From NCBI GenBank assembly GCA_024516035.1, contig CM044959.1, positions 26,531,669 to 26,595,668 of the forward strand: 64,000 nt of DNA, written 5' to 3'. Both the position numbers and the translations under genes were made by a program. Positions 12,814 through 25,700 of the stretch are shown in pieces. Every line of letters starts with the position of its first letter. Within the stretch, counting starts at the first letter, position 1. The stretch comes from Bactericera cockerelli. Lineage: Eukaryota > Arthropoda > Insecta > Hemiptera > Triozidae. The notes under the pieces are model-generated. The model was not told the DNA's origin. It searched no databases and worked only from the letters and a program-made list of their open reading frames with translations.

Positions 12814-13329
12814 CTTTTTTTTCTTTCAAAAAGATGAGTGTTTCACAGCCTTTTTACTTTCCTTATTCCATAATAAGGAAAGTATTGTATTTGTTGAAAA
12901 TTTGACCTACCCAGTTTTTCACATTTCTGGACAAATCATAGCCTCAAGATAACAAAAAAATGGTTTTTTGGCCATTGGTCCATGTGTTTGTGTGAACAAG
13001 ATATATCAAGAATGGTAAGAGCTTGAGATTTGAAATTTTGGTATGGAAGATGATAGTATATACCACAGAAACCACAAAACTTTTAATTGAAATTGGCTGC
13101 ACTCTGTGGCCCCAGGGCCTCAAGGGCTGTTCCTCCGGAATAGTTAAATATGCAAAAAAAGTTAGAGAAGAACATTTTCTTGGAATCATTCTAGAAGGGG
13201 GTTGTAACATATCAAATCCTATGATATTGAGGTGCTGATTATGAAGTTGACATTGAATTTAAGCTAACTGTTACCATTGAATCACCAAAGGTGGTGATAA
13301 GAAAAGTCATGTGGTGTCACAACAATTTT

Positions 13330-13580
13330 TTTAATATTGTAGTGCTTGTGGTCTGTGATGTTGCTTGTCCATCTCATAGTATGCCTGCCCTATGTTGGGC
13401 GAGTAGTGACACAATACTTTCCATTTAGGTGCTGGGTTAATACAATCATACTGGAAAGTGTCCCTTACAAACAACTGTAACCAAATTATGAATACATATT
13501 TTAGTTGTTGGATCTGGGATTCAAAGCCAGACCTTCCACGTGGTAAGTGATCATTTTACCACTGAGGTAATCATGCACTA
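13330..13580 (-). repeat. SINE-C, tRNA-derived
   Basis: It shares with 21925-22200 and 55383-55612 the order CTTGTGGTCTGTG, CTTGTCCATC, CATTTAGGTGCTGGGT, and a tRNA-like head read on the minus strand (box A region TACCTCAGTGGTAAAATGA). The head is at the right, so the element points left. Confidence 0.6.
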
Positions 13581-13711
13581 TTTTACTATTACTTTTGTAA
13601 TTTATCATATCTTTCATGTTTTGTCTACCAGTTATTCTTTCTTTTTTTGATACTATTCTAGGGGTTCAATATCAATGCCCATTCCAAGATATCTTAAACA
13701 GGAAATGTCTG

Positions 13712-16700
13712 ATGCCACCACCTCTGTTCATGGATAATTATGACTATGACTACTTGGATTTTTATGACCTTTATGACAATGACTCCATGTCAACAGTCTT
13801 TTCGTATTCAGCATCCGATTTACTATCAAGTAAGTAATTGAATTGTTATAAGTTAAGAGAGTGTGAAGTTTGTTAGGTCAGATCACCACAAAGTTACAAA
13901 ATTAAATATGAGAAACCATTGGTATACTTGTTAACACTTATATGACTGGGTGTACCAATAGTGGTACATGCATATCTGTACAGAATAGTCAGAAGATATG
14001 TATAAGATCTTGTATGATATGTGTAAGATCAGTCTAATTTGTCCAGAAAATTTATCAGCTCAGTTTGGAAAAAAGTGACCAGTTACAATCAAGGGCGTAG
14101 GCAGCGTGGAGCAGGTAGGAGCAGGTGCTCCTACCTAAAAATGCTTAATGAGTATGCAATTTGTGAAGGGGCTCCAAAAGATATTGCACATCTAGACTAT
14201 AAGACAAAGCTACCTACCAAATTTCATCTTCCTAGGACTTACGGTTTGGGCTGTAGAGCGATGATCAGTCAGTGAGTGGTCAGTCAGTCAGTGACTTTGA
14301 CATTTATATATTAAGATTAACTGCAAACTATCCTCTAACTTGGTCAGTTTCGCTCCTTGTTCAGAATTAATGCTAAAGGAAACACTAATTCATGAAATTT
14401 CACTGTAAGAGATTATATTTATGTTAACACTTTCAGCGCCAGGTGATACATGGAAGTATCACCTGGCTCTGCGCTATTATGCGCTGGTATGAACATGGTG
14501 ATACTTCAAAGTATCACCCACAGAGTCTTCTATAAGACGCTGGTGATACTTGTGAGTAACACTTTCTATATGTTTAACATGAGGAATGTGTTGCTCTGGC
14601 CTAGCAGTATCCAAGAACATGTCGGTCAGGAATTGAAGGTGATACTTAAAAGTATCACTTGGCGTAGACATGAAATCTCTACCACATGCCAGTGATACTT
14701 TGAAGTATCACCACATCAAAATCATGCCTGGCCTATGAATGAAAATAGTCGAAAATACAGTTGGCGGTGAAAGTGTTAATAGAAAACAAAAATGGTTATA
14801 TTGTTATTCTGTACCTATACATATAGTCGTAATATTCCATACAACCGATGGCATAAAACTGGCCAAGTTAGAGGATAGTTTGCAGTTAAAAACATACAAA
14901 ATGAGGTAGGTACTCAGAAAACGGGTTTTAATAATAAAAAAAAAATAGTTTAGTACCAAGATAACTTGGCGCAAACAAGATATCACTGATGCATTCATTG
15001 GCGAAACCTTTTTGGATAGGAGTTCTGGAACTTGGCCCTTTTTTAACGGTAGTTTTTTGTGGGATATCATTACTTTTTGTAAATGGTTCGTTTCACAGCA
15101 CGTTTTATTAATTTTTTTAGGATTCTTCACTTTATTATGCTCCCTAAAACGACACCGTTTAACAGCAGAAATAGTGCGAAAGTGCCGGTTTTCAGATTTT
15201 TCCCTGTATTTTTACAGTAAACCCTAGCACCATGCTAAATGTCAGCTTTGTAGGTAGTAGGGAAGTACCTCATAATTTATATACCATAATCGAGTATATT
15301 TCCTCCCTAAAATAACACCGTTTAACAGCATGATAAGTGCGAAAGTTCGGTTTTCAGATTTTTCCCTGTACTTTTACAATGAACCCTAGCACCATACAAA
15401 ATTTCATCTATGTAGGTGGTAGGGAAGTGCCTCATAATTTTATGCATAGTCGAGTATACTTTCTGCCTAAAATAACACAGTTTAACAGCAGAAATAGTGC
15501 GAAAGTGCCGGTTTTCAGATTTTTCCCTGTACTTTTACAATAAACCTACCATCATGAATTTTCCCTGTACTTTTACAATAAACCTACCATCATGCAAAAT
15601 TTCAGCTTTTTAGGTAGTAGGGAAGTGCCTCATAATTTGTATACTAATATAGTATACTTTCTCCCTAAAACGACACCGTTTAACAGTTTTCAGAACTTTT
15701 TTAGATTTTTCCCTGTACTTTTACAATAAACCCTTCCATCATGCAAAATTTCAGCTTTCTAGGTAGTCAGGAAGTGCTTCATAATTTAGATCCATAATCG
15801 ATTATATTATAATTCCTCCCTAAAACGACACCGTTTAACAGCATGATAAATGCGAAAGTTTCGATTTTCAGATTTTTCCCTGTACTTTTACAATAAACCC
15901 TACCATCATGCAAAATTTCAGCTTTCTAGGTAGTCGGGAAGTGCCTCATAATCTTGATGATCTGTCAGTCAGTATCAAAATCGCAAATTTCAAAATTACA
16001 TTCTTGTGAAAGTTTTTTGCATAGAGTCTTTAAATTTTCAATGTCTTTTTAATGATATTAGGACAATCTCTGTTTCATTACTCTATGATCAGTTGAACCA
16101 AAGATATGAGGGTGTGAAAAACCGGGTGAATCGGTTCGTGTAAAGATACACTGCCGTGCTTGCTGGAACTTGCGGGCCTGGCGCAATGCCGTGCGCTCAG
16201 ATATAAAAAAAGGTTGGGTAAGGCTGCCCTAGGTTACAAGCCCCATCTGTTCCTCTGAAGAATTTCCCCAAAATAAGGCTTTAAATTTTTTTCCCCAGTT
16301 TGGGAAAAAACTCAATCTGGCAACCACAAAAACGTAAGTAGTTATAAAATACTAGCGGGCTGTCGCCCGCTTTGCGGGCCGAGGCATGGCCGTGAAAGCA
16401 AAAAATCCTTTTTCGCCAATGGCAGGTGTTGTAGTGGGAATTTCGAAAAATTCCGTCTTATTGGACATCTAGACTATGAGACAAAGCTACCCACCAAATT
16501 TCAGCTTCCTAGGACTTACGGTTTGGGCTGTAGAGCGATGATCAGTCAGTGGTCAGTCAGTGGTAAGTGACTTTGACATTTATATATTAAGATCAGGTAT
16601 ACCTTCTTTATACTAAACTTTTTTTTTCGGAGTTGCTGGACGAGTGGACGCCCCCCCCCCCCCTCCCCCTGCTCCGGCCGGAAACTGCCCCTACCTAACG

Positions 16701-19700
16701 CAAATGCTGCCTACGCCCTTGGTTACAATACTTTCTATAACTTTCAAGAAATAAATAGACAGTAAATGTAAAAATTCAAGTTATATGTTTTCATTGAGCT
16801 AAAACTGATTACTCAGTGACTCATAGATTTTTTATTTGTTTGTTGTAATCATTTATCACTGTGTTATATCTTAAATAAAATATGTCAAAATCAAGGAAAA
16901 TATTTTGATTTACATTTTCAGGCAATTCTAGTCCCTCCAGTGTTGAAGAGTATACACCAGAAAATTCTCCACCTGCATCAGTTGTGATTGTCAATTCAGG
17001 AACAGGTGGAATTCATTTGAGGAATAGAAGTGATGATGATGGTATGTGTTTTCCATAATTATAAATTTATTTTTTGATATATCAATGGTTGAGAATAAAA
17101 GCCTTGTGTATGATAAATTAAAAAAAAAAATGTTTTTGGTATTACATATTTGAAAGGGAATTTCAATTATCATTGTATGGTGAACAAATCAGTGCTAATC
17201 AATTATTTCAATCAGCATGGTATGGTGAAAAACTCTGTTTTTAATAATAAAAAAATGTGTTGCACTCTATTTAACAACAAGAAACTGGTATTAAAGGTTT
17301 AGTATAATTTTGTGATGTTGTATTGAGAAGTCTGTAGGCAAGCTTGTATGGTTTCAAATTATTCTTAAAGTTTGCTACATTATGCAAGCTATCATTGGTT
17401 AGTTAATTGAAAGTTCAAACTGTAAACTATTGAGAAGGCACCGTAGGCAATTTTGTATTAAGCTTGCATATTCTGCTAAAAGTTTGCTTACAAACAAAAG
17501 CTATTATTTGTTAGTTACTTCAAAGCTCAAACTCTAAGATCCAAAGAGGGTACTTTAAACAAGCTTCTATGAAGATTTCATGCATTGCTATAGGCTAGCT
17601 TTCCATTGGAAGGGATCAATGACTTGTATCTTGATATATTGAACTCTTAGCTATTGGGATATAACCACAACATAGCTTTTATTAAAGGGAGAAACTATGC
17701 TATCATTTAGCTTCAGTGCAAAAGTTATCTACCTTTAAACTACCTTTAAACTTACGTAAGTGAACTGATAGTCAACAGGAAGGTTATTTAAATAAACTTT
17801 CCATGTTGATAACTGATTCATTCAATGGGCAGCTGTAAGCTAGTGTGCTGTCTGGGTATTACCCAAAAACCCTCAGATAGTCTTTTTGCGTAAAACACCT
17901 TCAAAACCCATCCCTTCAAATTGATTTATCTTACTTTATCAGGAAATTGACAAATGACATTATTATTTTTACATATGACATCTGTCATCAAATGGTTAAA
18001 ATAAATCCTGAAATATTGTAACAAATCCTAATGAAAATCTTTTGAGTTTCAGATGCTTCTATATCATCCACAAGTAGCAGTAACATAGAAACTATTAGTA
18101 GTACATCCTCCACTTCTGTTGTGTCAGAAAATACTCCTTCACTGAATACTCCCTCACAAGAAATAGACAGTGGGGATAGATATTATTTGAGAAATAGATC
18201 CAGAAGACAAGGTTTGTAGTTCATTTAGTTATTGGAGAAAATGATGAAAAATCATGAACTTTATTTATACAATAAAAACACTTCTTATAACCTTATTTCC
18301 ATATAGTTCCATGCCCATCAGAGTTGAGGTAAACAGTTCTTCAGGAATTATCAAAACATTGTTGCTCTCAAACTTCAAGATTACTGATATGGATTTTACT
18401 TTAAAAAATAGGAGATAGAGAGTGGTGTCTGTGTATGTGTGAGTGTTTGTTTCTGTTTCATCCACACATACACACACACCTTTCTCTTCTCTGACTTACA
18501 CATTGCTGCGATTAAAGAAGAAACATTCAGCAGTAAATTTGTATATAGTTCATCTAGCAACATTTTTTTTAAAAACTAGATTCGTATTTAGGCTTTTGTG
18601 ATATCATACCTACCAACCTCCAGATTACAAGTCTGCTGTAATCTGTAATGCTGTAAAAGGTCTTTATGATTATTTTTTTTCGATTTTCAAGAAACATTAA
18701 GATATTTCTTTTATCAAAAGTTTTCTTGGGCGTTTTCAAATGGATTTTAGATTTATGAAAAAAGGTTATTTTAGAATCGGTTTACAATAATTTTTCTCCT
18801 ATTACATATTAACTTTGAAAAAAGTTTTCTTTTACTCTTTCAAAGAAGGGTAATTATATAATAATTTATTAGACAATATTTCGGCAAGATTCATCTCGTC
18901 AAATTTTATGAAGAACTCAGAAAAAAATCGCCTGTGGTGTTTTAATGCGTCTATAAAGCATCTAAGGATAATATTTTTCATTATTCTCAAGACAATTTTT
19001 CCAATTACCTTTATTATAAGTTTTCCTACCCGCTCTCCAAAATCAATCCCATCCAAATGTTTCCAAAAACAAAAAAAAATATTTTCTCCTGTTACCTTGA
19101 AAAAGTTTTCTTTTACGTTTTCAAAGGATAATAAGATAATATTTTGGGTAAAGTATTTTGGACACATTTTTACCAAGACCCTTTAAAAAAATTGCCTGCG
19201 ACGCGACCCTTTTAAGGTGTCGAAAAGATTCATAAAATTTTTATTTGTTCTAGTCATTTTCTCATTTACCTTTCATACAAGTGTCCATCCACGCTCTCAG
19301 AGGTTTAAATAATATTTTGAGCAACCTTTTTGTAGACATTACACTGAAAACTTGAAATAAATATAAATAAATAAATAACTTCTATGTTTTATGTAGGTAT
19401 ACTTATGTATTGTGAATATGTTAATGGTGTTCACAGAAGATAGTCCAAGAAGCAATGACAACATGTCCTATGTATCTGATAGGATTAATGATGAGTCTAG
19501 CATGGACAATGAGATGGGCAGTGCGAACGAGATGGCAGATTCGGACATTGAGCACCACAGTGTCAGTGAGAATGAAGCGGAGGATGATGTGGTGGTGGTG
19601 GTCACACCTCCCCCCAGACAACAATGTAAGTTGGGGGTAAAATCTTTACATTGATTAAAAAATATATATAGAAGAAAAAAAATTAAAAAAAATTCTAAAT

Positions 19701-22700
19701 TTTTCTGAAATCAAACAATTTCAAGTAAATCGTTTGAGATGTTTTTGTAATTATTTTTTTTAATTTGGGTTGTAAGTCACATTCAACTGCATCGTCATAT
19801 TACGAGGGGGGTTTTACTCTCCATTCGCTGGAAACTCACAAAGCAGCTACTCAAATTTAGTAGCTGGTTTGTTTTAGTTTGCTAATCCCTAAGAACTTCA
19901 AAAGACAAGCACATGTACACTACAAATGGTAATTTTGCGATGTTCTTTTGATTAGTTTGAGAATTTTGCGATGTTTTTTGATTAGTTTGAGAATTTGCGA
20001 TGGTTTTTGATTAGTTTAAGAATTTTGCAAAAAAATTTCTACCATCTAATACACATATTATTGTTGAAAACACAAGCTAAATAATAATTAACCCCAAAAA
20101 AAACTATTTCTTGAAATCTATTTACGTCAGTTTGTTTTTTTTTCCATTCGGAAAAACACGACGTGTGATTTCAAAATTGAATTTTCATTTTACGAATCTC
20201 CTTCTTACTTCAGTATCCCCACCGAGCAACTCGGCTCATAACAGCCCCGAACCTGGAAACCCTAGTTCGGATATCCCCCATACACCCACCAGTGTTGTAC
20301 AACTTCCGCGACTTCCAGTTCGAACCTCAGAGAAAAGGAAATGTTCATCTCCTGTGTCTAAGAAAGGTAGCTCTCTAATCTTTTTGTTTTCTATTAACAT
20401 AAATATAATCTCTTACAGTGTATCTCGCACTGAAACTTGTTCATTTTAAGTCTCAACATGTGTGATTATTTCTTTTATCGTCGCTTAAGAAGAGGTACCT
20501 CGTAAGTCCGATTTTTGAACTTTTCAGGAGACAGTAAAAACTGATTATAAAGTTGTGGGCAGGTTTAAAAAAAATAAAAAAAATCAGTTTATCCATAAAC
20601 ATATACCTGTTTTATCGATTGAAATTACTATTTTTTTGATAAAACTTGTATTTTTACGAGATATCGGACATACGAGGTACCTCTCAAGTGATTCTTGTAA
20701 AATTTTCAGAAAAGCATGTGTGCATTTTTTGTAGAGGTACCTCGTATCTCTGATTTATTTTACACAATACACATATATTACTGATTGGAGATACGAGGTC
20801 TCACCAGAAATTTTCTTCAAAACAAAAATATCGATTTACGAGGTAAACTTTAATCGATTATTGTGGCATTTTTTGTATTTGAATGGTCATATAAAACCGA
20901 TTTTAAAAAAATCGATATTTTTTTCCGATTCCAATGATACCAAAAACGTATTATCGAAAAATTCGGACTTACGAGGTACCTCTTCTTAAGCGACGTTATG
21001 TGTTCTTGTGATTGGATACTAATAATTCAATAAAGCGATATATTGATTTATTCATTTATTGGTAATTGAGTTGATAACATCTCTGGACAGATCATGACAC
21101 AGACAAGGCTCTTTTGATTTCAAAAATATCGTGTTGTTTATCGAATGATCTGTTTGTATTATTTACATGGCATGAAACTTTACATTGTCACCTGCAACCA
21201 TTTCATGAAAACCAGCCATTTTGTTGTTTAGCAAAAATCTTGAAAACAAACAGTTTATAATTTATTCTCCGTTTATTTCAATGGAATCATTATTGTTTTC
21301 AATTGTTCTGTGATGATTCTAATTTCGTAACATTTTTACCCATGTTTGCTTGTACAGCTCGTCTAGATGATTCGCTAGATAGTGATACCGGTGTGGACGC
21401 AGGTTGCAATATCTGCTATGACTCCTATACTGCTGTGGGGGCTCACCGTCCCGTGTGCCTCAAGTGTGGCCACATCTTCGGGTTCTCGTGTGTGGAGCGG
21501 TGGCTCAAGGTGAGAGTTGGGAACTTATCATGTCAGCCCATTCACTTTTGACTTCCTTCATACTTTTTTTTTTTTTACATATATACAGTATGTTTCTGAT
21601 AAGTTGGACACCTCCTCGTAACTTGTGAACGCGATGGATTTTTTTAATTATGTCTATCCTCAGAAGGTCTATCCATAGAGCACTTTCTATCCTCAGAATG
21701 TTACAAAATTGAAAAAAAAATCATCGCGTTCAAAAGTAATGAGGGGGTGGCGAACTGTTCAGAAACATACTGTAAAACGAAGTTTTTACTTTTAAAGCTT
21801 CAAATTTTCAGAACTTCGCGAATTTTGCAAAGAAACAATTTTCTGACATCATTTCCAGCCGTAAAAAATTTACATTCACCAATGGTCTATTTACATTAAT
21901 ATTGATTATTTTAAAGATAAGTGTTCCCCAGCCTTTTTTAATTCGTAGCCAGGAAACAGCAGCTACTGTAGACGCTTGTGGTCTATGTTGTACGAGTAGC
22001 TTGCTCATCCCGTAGTATGTCTCCATTGTCTCCCCTCTGATGGGCGAGAGGTGACACTGTACATTCCATTTAGGTGCTGGGTCAACACGAGTGCACTGTA
22101 TCACTAACAAACAACTGTAAACAATTTTTGAATATTAGGTTTTAGTCGCCCTCCCGCATGGCAAGCGAGTACCTCACCACTGAGCTAAACGCGCGCTTAT
22201 TTGTAAATTGATGTGCTTTCTTATCATTACTATCTACACGTCCCGAATCAAGTGTGACTTAGTCTATAATTTCATGTTTTCTTGCATTATTTTGTTTATT
22301 AAAATTATTGTTATGTCACCTTATAGTAGCAAGATTCATGTGTTGGGCTCTAATATTATACTGACATGCTTACTATCGCAGAACTTTTGGCTAGGGAACT
22401 ATAAACGGGGTGCAGAGCAGCCTACCTGGCGGGCAGTTATTGAAAGGTTCAGAGAATATTACTAAATCCCGGCGTAATGCGTTATCTAAAAAAGTGAATT
22501 CTTAACTAAACAGAATGTTCAGTAGAACTTCTTAGCTTGATAGCAAGCACTACCTGTGCTTTTAAATGTTGGAGCTAAAGTTTCTGAGGCGTTGTTGATT
22601 TAAAGATATGGTCGGAAATAAGTGTGTGCTATGGAAATTGATTCCCAGGTCAGCTGTGCGAGTGGCAACAAGCGATGTCCCACCTGTAATAAGAAAGCTC

Positions 22701-25700
22701 ATATCAAAGACATCCGCTACTTGTACTGTTGCAACCTCAAAGCTGTGGACAATACCAGGGTACATCAGCTCTCTACGGAATTAGAACAGGTATTTCTCTC
22801 TTTCGCACGGTAACTTTCCGTTTTTGTAAATTTAAGTGACCTTATATTTTGGAGGTTGTATTCCCCTTGTATCTGTTACCAAATAGTGAAAAAGTGCACG
22901 GCCTTTTTCCCCTATATGTAGATATCCTTATGTTGGACTTGTCATTAGTCAGTATTCTTGTGTTGTGTAGACATGGTGGGCATTGCCTTATTATTTCTTC
23001 ATTGACTATGATAATATGATAACACAATGAAACCTTTAATTCTTTGTTCTGACTATTTTTTTATATTTTACCTTTCACAGGAAAAAATTCAAAACTCAAA
23101 GTACAAAGTCGAAATCACGTCGTTCAAAATTAAACTAGAGACGCTGGAACAAGAGATCAACCGCTATAAAGCATTGGAAAAAGCGGGGGCACTTGTTCAA
23201 TCTAAAGACTCGAATCGAGGTGGAGAGTTAAAGGGACCTGTGTTCTTCACGTGCATATCTCTGTGTCAGGGCAATGCAGGAACCCTGGGCATGGCGCGGT
23301 CTCTTATTTACGACGAATACAAGAAACTACTGGTAAGTTAAGTTAACAACATAGAAATAGCTGGTATATATTTAGGGCGAAATTAATAGACAAATTCTAC
23401 ACCACAAATCATTGCTAAGTGTCGATTTTCCCTATCTTAAACAGTACGCAAACCGTGACTTAGCGCCACAGAGGTATTGCAAAAACGTTTATTAATTCCG
23501 CCCTTAATGCCTAAGTTTTTGTTGAGATTGGGTCGGGGAAACGTGAAAAGCAACCTATTGTGGAGAAAAACCATTTTTAACAAATAGATCTTACACTCTG
23601 CCGCGCTGTCTCTTTCTTTATATAGGGCGTTCTTCACCGAGGCCGAGGTGTTTTGATAATAAAAAAAAAATAATTATGATGGAAAAAATGGTTCATTATA
23701 ATATCTGGGTTTATTTTCCAGAACAGCTCAAGCATTCACCCTTCCTTCGGGTTTATATGAGCACCGTAAAAACCCCTGATAAAAATGAACTAGTGTTGCT
23801 AACGTCTCATAATTTTCCTTGTCCCCCAAAATACTGTCAAATTCCTTAATTGTATTTCGGAAACGGGAGCAATGGTGGGTCAACTCTCAATTTTCTCGAT
23901 ATACATCTGTAATTGTTAAGTCAAAACCGACCGAAAACTGTTCAATGATTTATTTATTTACACTTTATTTTTTATACAATACAAACAATAAATTATTAAC
24001 AAAGATAAAAAAAATTAACAATATTTACAAAAAAAAATATTTAGATTTAAATATACAATGTATTGTAATCCGGGGCGAAGTTAATGCCTTAGTTTGCCTT
24101 AGAAGTTAATGCCTTAATGATTTCAGCTGGCTACCCATCAGAACGACACCAGAATCTTCAACGGATTCGGCTACTCGCTCTTCAGCCTGGTGAACGTGGT
24201 TCGAGGCCCGCCCGCGCACAAGTTTTGTCTCGTATCTCAGAAAGCTATCCGGGACGCCGCTTTCCATCCTCACGACTCTGATCTCATTCTCATTGTATCG
24301 CTTGATAAAACAGCGAAGCTGATAGATGTGAGAACGGGAACTAGGATACAGGTCTACAATAGTAAGTACTGTGGGAAAGTATTTATTCAGATAAGTCAGA
24401 CAGAGTAACGGTTCCGGATGCACTGTCTATAAATGAGAGAGATAGGTTTTTTAGTGGGTGGAAATCCTACTCCCCATGTTAACCGGGGTGTCTTTAAAAG
24501 ATTTTTCCCCTATCTCCCTCTTAAAAAAAAAGAAGAAAAAAAAAGAGATAGACAAGAGTTAAGCAGCTATTTTGTATTGTATGTATTCTGAAACACTGCC
24601 ATACTATGCTATATTATGTATACTATGTATATTCTATATACAGGTGTTTTATTTTTAGAATTTTTCAGAATTAACTCCAGGAGATATTCTAAGACAAAAA
24701 TAATACTAATAAAAATAAAAAAAAAATCTCTTGAATAAAAAGTTTTCACCTGAAAAATAAACTTGGAACTTGTGAAGTGAAAGTGAAAATGGTTCTGATG
24801 TCATTGTGTATTATGATTATTGAGTAAATTTCCCAAGGAAATGCCTAACATTTTAGTTACCTATTAGGTATTTCATTCATTCTTACTTTCAAAACTAAGT
24901 TATTATTTTGTTCATATCTCCGTTCATATTTTCGAAAAATTATCTTAGATTATTTTAGTCTTGGAGTGTCCCCAATTGATTCTGAAATTTTCTATATAAA
25001 AAAAAAAATTAAAGAACTTGTATAATAAAAAGCAGGAAGCCTAAACTGGCCATTGCCTTAAGGTTGCATACCACTAGTAAAAAAAACACTGACTAAACCA
25101 AATGTCAGATTCCTAGATGTATAGTATGTATTATCATAAATATTTAGGGCGAAATTAATAGACAAATTATATGTCACAAGTCATAATAATGCTTTTTCTT
25201 TGTGTTATTATGTCACAATTTTAGTGGGTAGCGCAGAATCATAGGACTTTACCACTTTAATTTACAATATCTTGTATTATTTTTTTGCCTAAGATTCTGC
25301 CACTGGTCGCTGCTTCACATTAAAGCAGCTACTCATTTTTCCTCACGAGGTATGAGTGGACCCCGAACATCCAAGTACAGAGCAGAAAAAATCCTCCCCC
25401 GCTGGGAATCGAACCCAGGTCATCATGTGTGCAATGCCTAGCGCGCTAACTCGCTCTGCCACAGTGACTACTTATATGTCACAAGTCACTGCTAAGCGTC
25501 GGTTTTCCCTATCTTACACAGTACGCAATCCACAGAGGTATTACAAAAACGTCTAATATTAAATTCCGCCCTTAATGTCAATCATTCCCTTGTGCTTCCA
25601 GCGGATTACCCCCTGTGGTCATGTGCCTGGGACATGAGCAACCCTAACCTGTTCCTAGTCGGGGGTGTGAACGGTCAGCTGGTTCAGTTTGACAAGCGCT

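Larger units (their letters stand above)
1367..13661. other. Twelve-kilobase gene-free repeat region
   Basis: No convincing gene is seen. The region holds SINE fragments, two SINE copies with clear heads, simple repeats, a TIR element, a TTAA-flanked MITE and an old interspersed repeat, each listed separately. Homopolymer G-runs lie near 2943-2958 and 4747-4762. The open frames here are short, A+T-driven and lack similarity that I can recognise. Confidence 0.5.
14090..16721. mobile_element. hAT-like composite transposon in RFWD3 intron 1
   Basis: The left end CAAGGGCGTAGGCAGC and the right end, its exact reverse complement, bound 2632 bases. The 8-base word GTTACAAT stands directly outside at 14082-14089 and 16722-16729. 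An 8-bp duplication with ends of the CA(R)GGGCGTAG type is the hAT signature. No transposase frame is present. The interior holds a TTAA MITE (14424-14779), a tandem array (15139-15960) and two RTE-like 3' ends (about 14164-14316 and 16351-16593), so it is non-autonomous and much invaded or assembled. Confidence 0.85.

Noticed and set aside
15139..15960. CRISPR-like array
   Set aside because: Repeats are long, contiguous and diverged without unique spacers of fixed length, and the genome is eukaryotic.
18832..19186. Overlapping open frames of 92-114 codons on both strands in RFWD3 intron 3
   Set aside because: They are low-complexity, mirror each other and fall in a decayed repeat; no family resemblance.
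22380..22464. Possible extra RFWD3 exon (NFWLGNYKRGAEQPTWRAV)
   Set aside because: It has no proper donor and would break the RING between its two halves; exons 6 and 7 join in frame without it.
22562..22765. Minus-strand frame opposite RFWD3 exon 7
   Set aside because: It is antisense to a well-supported exon and has no recognisable product.
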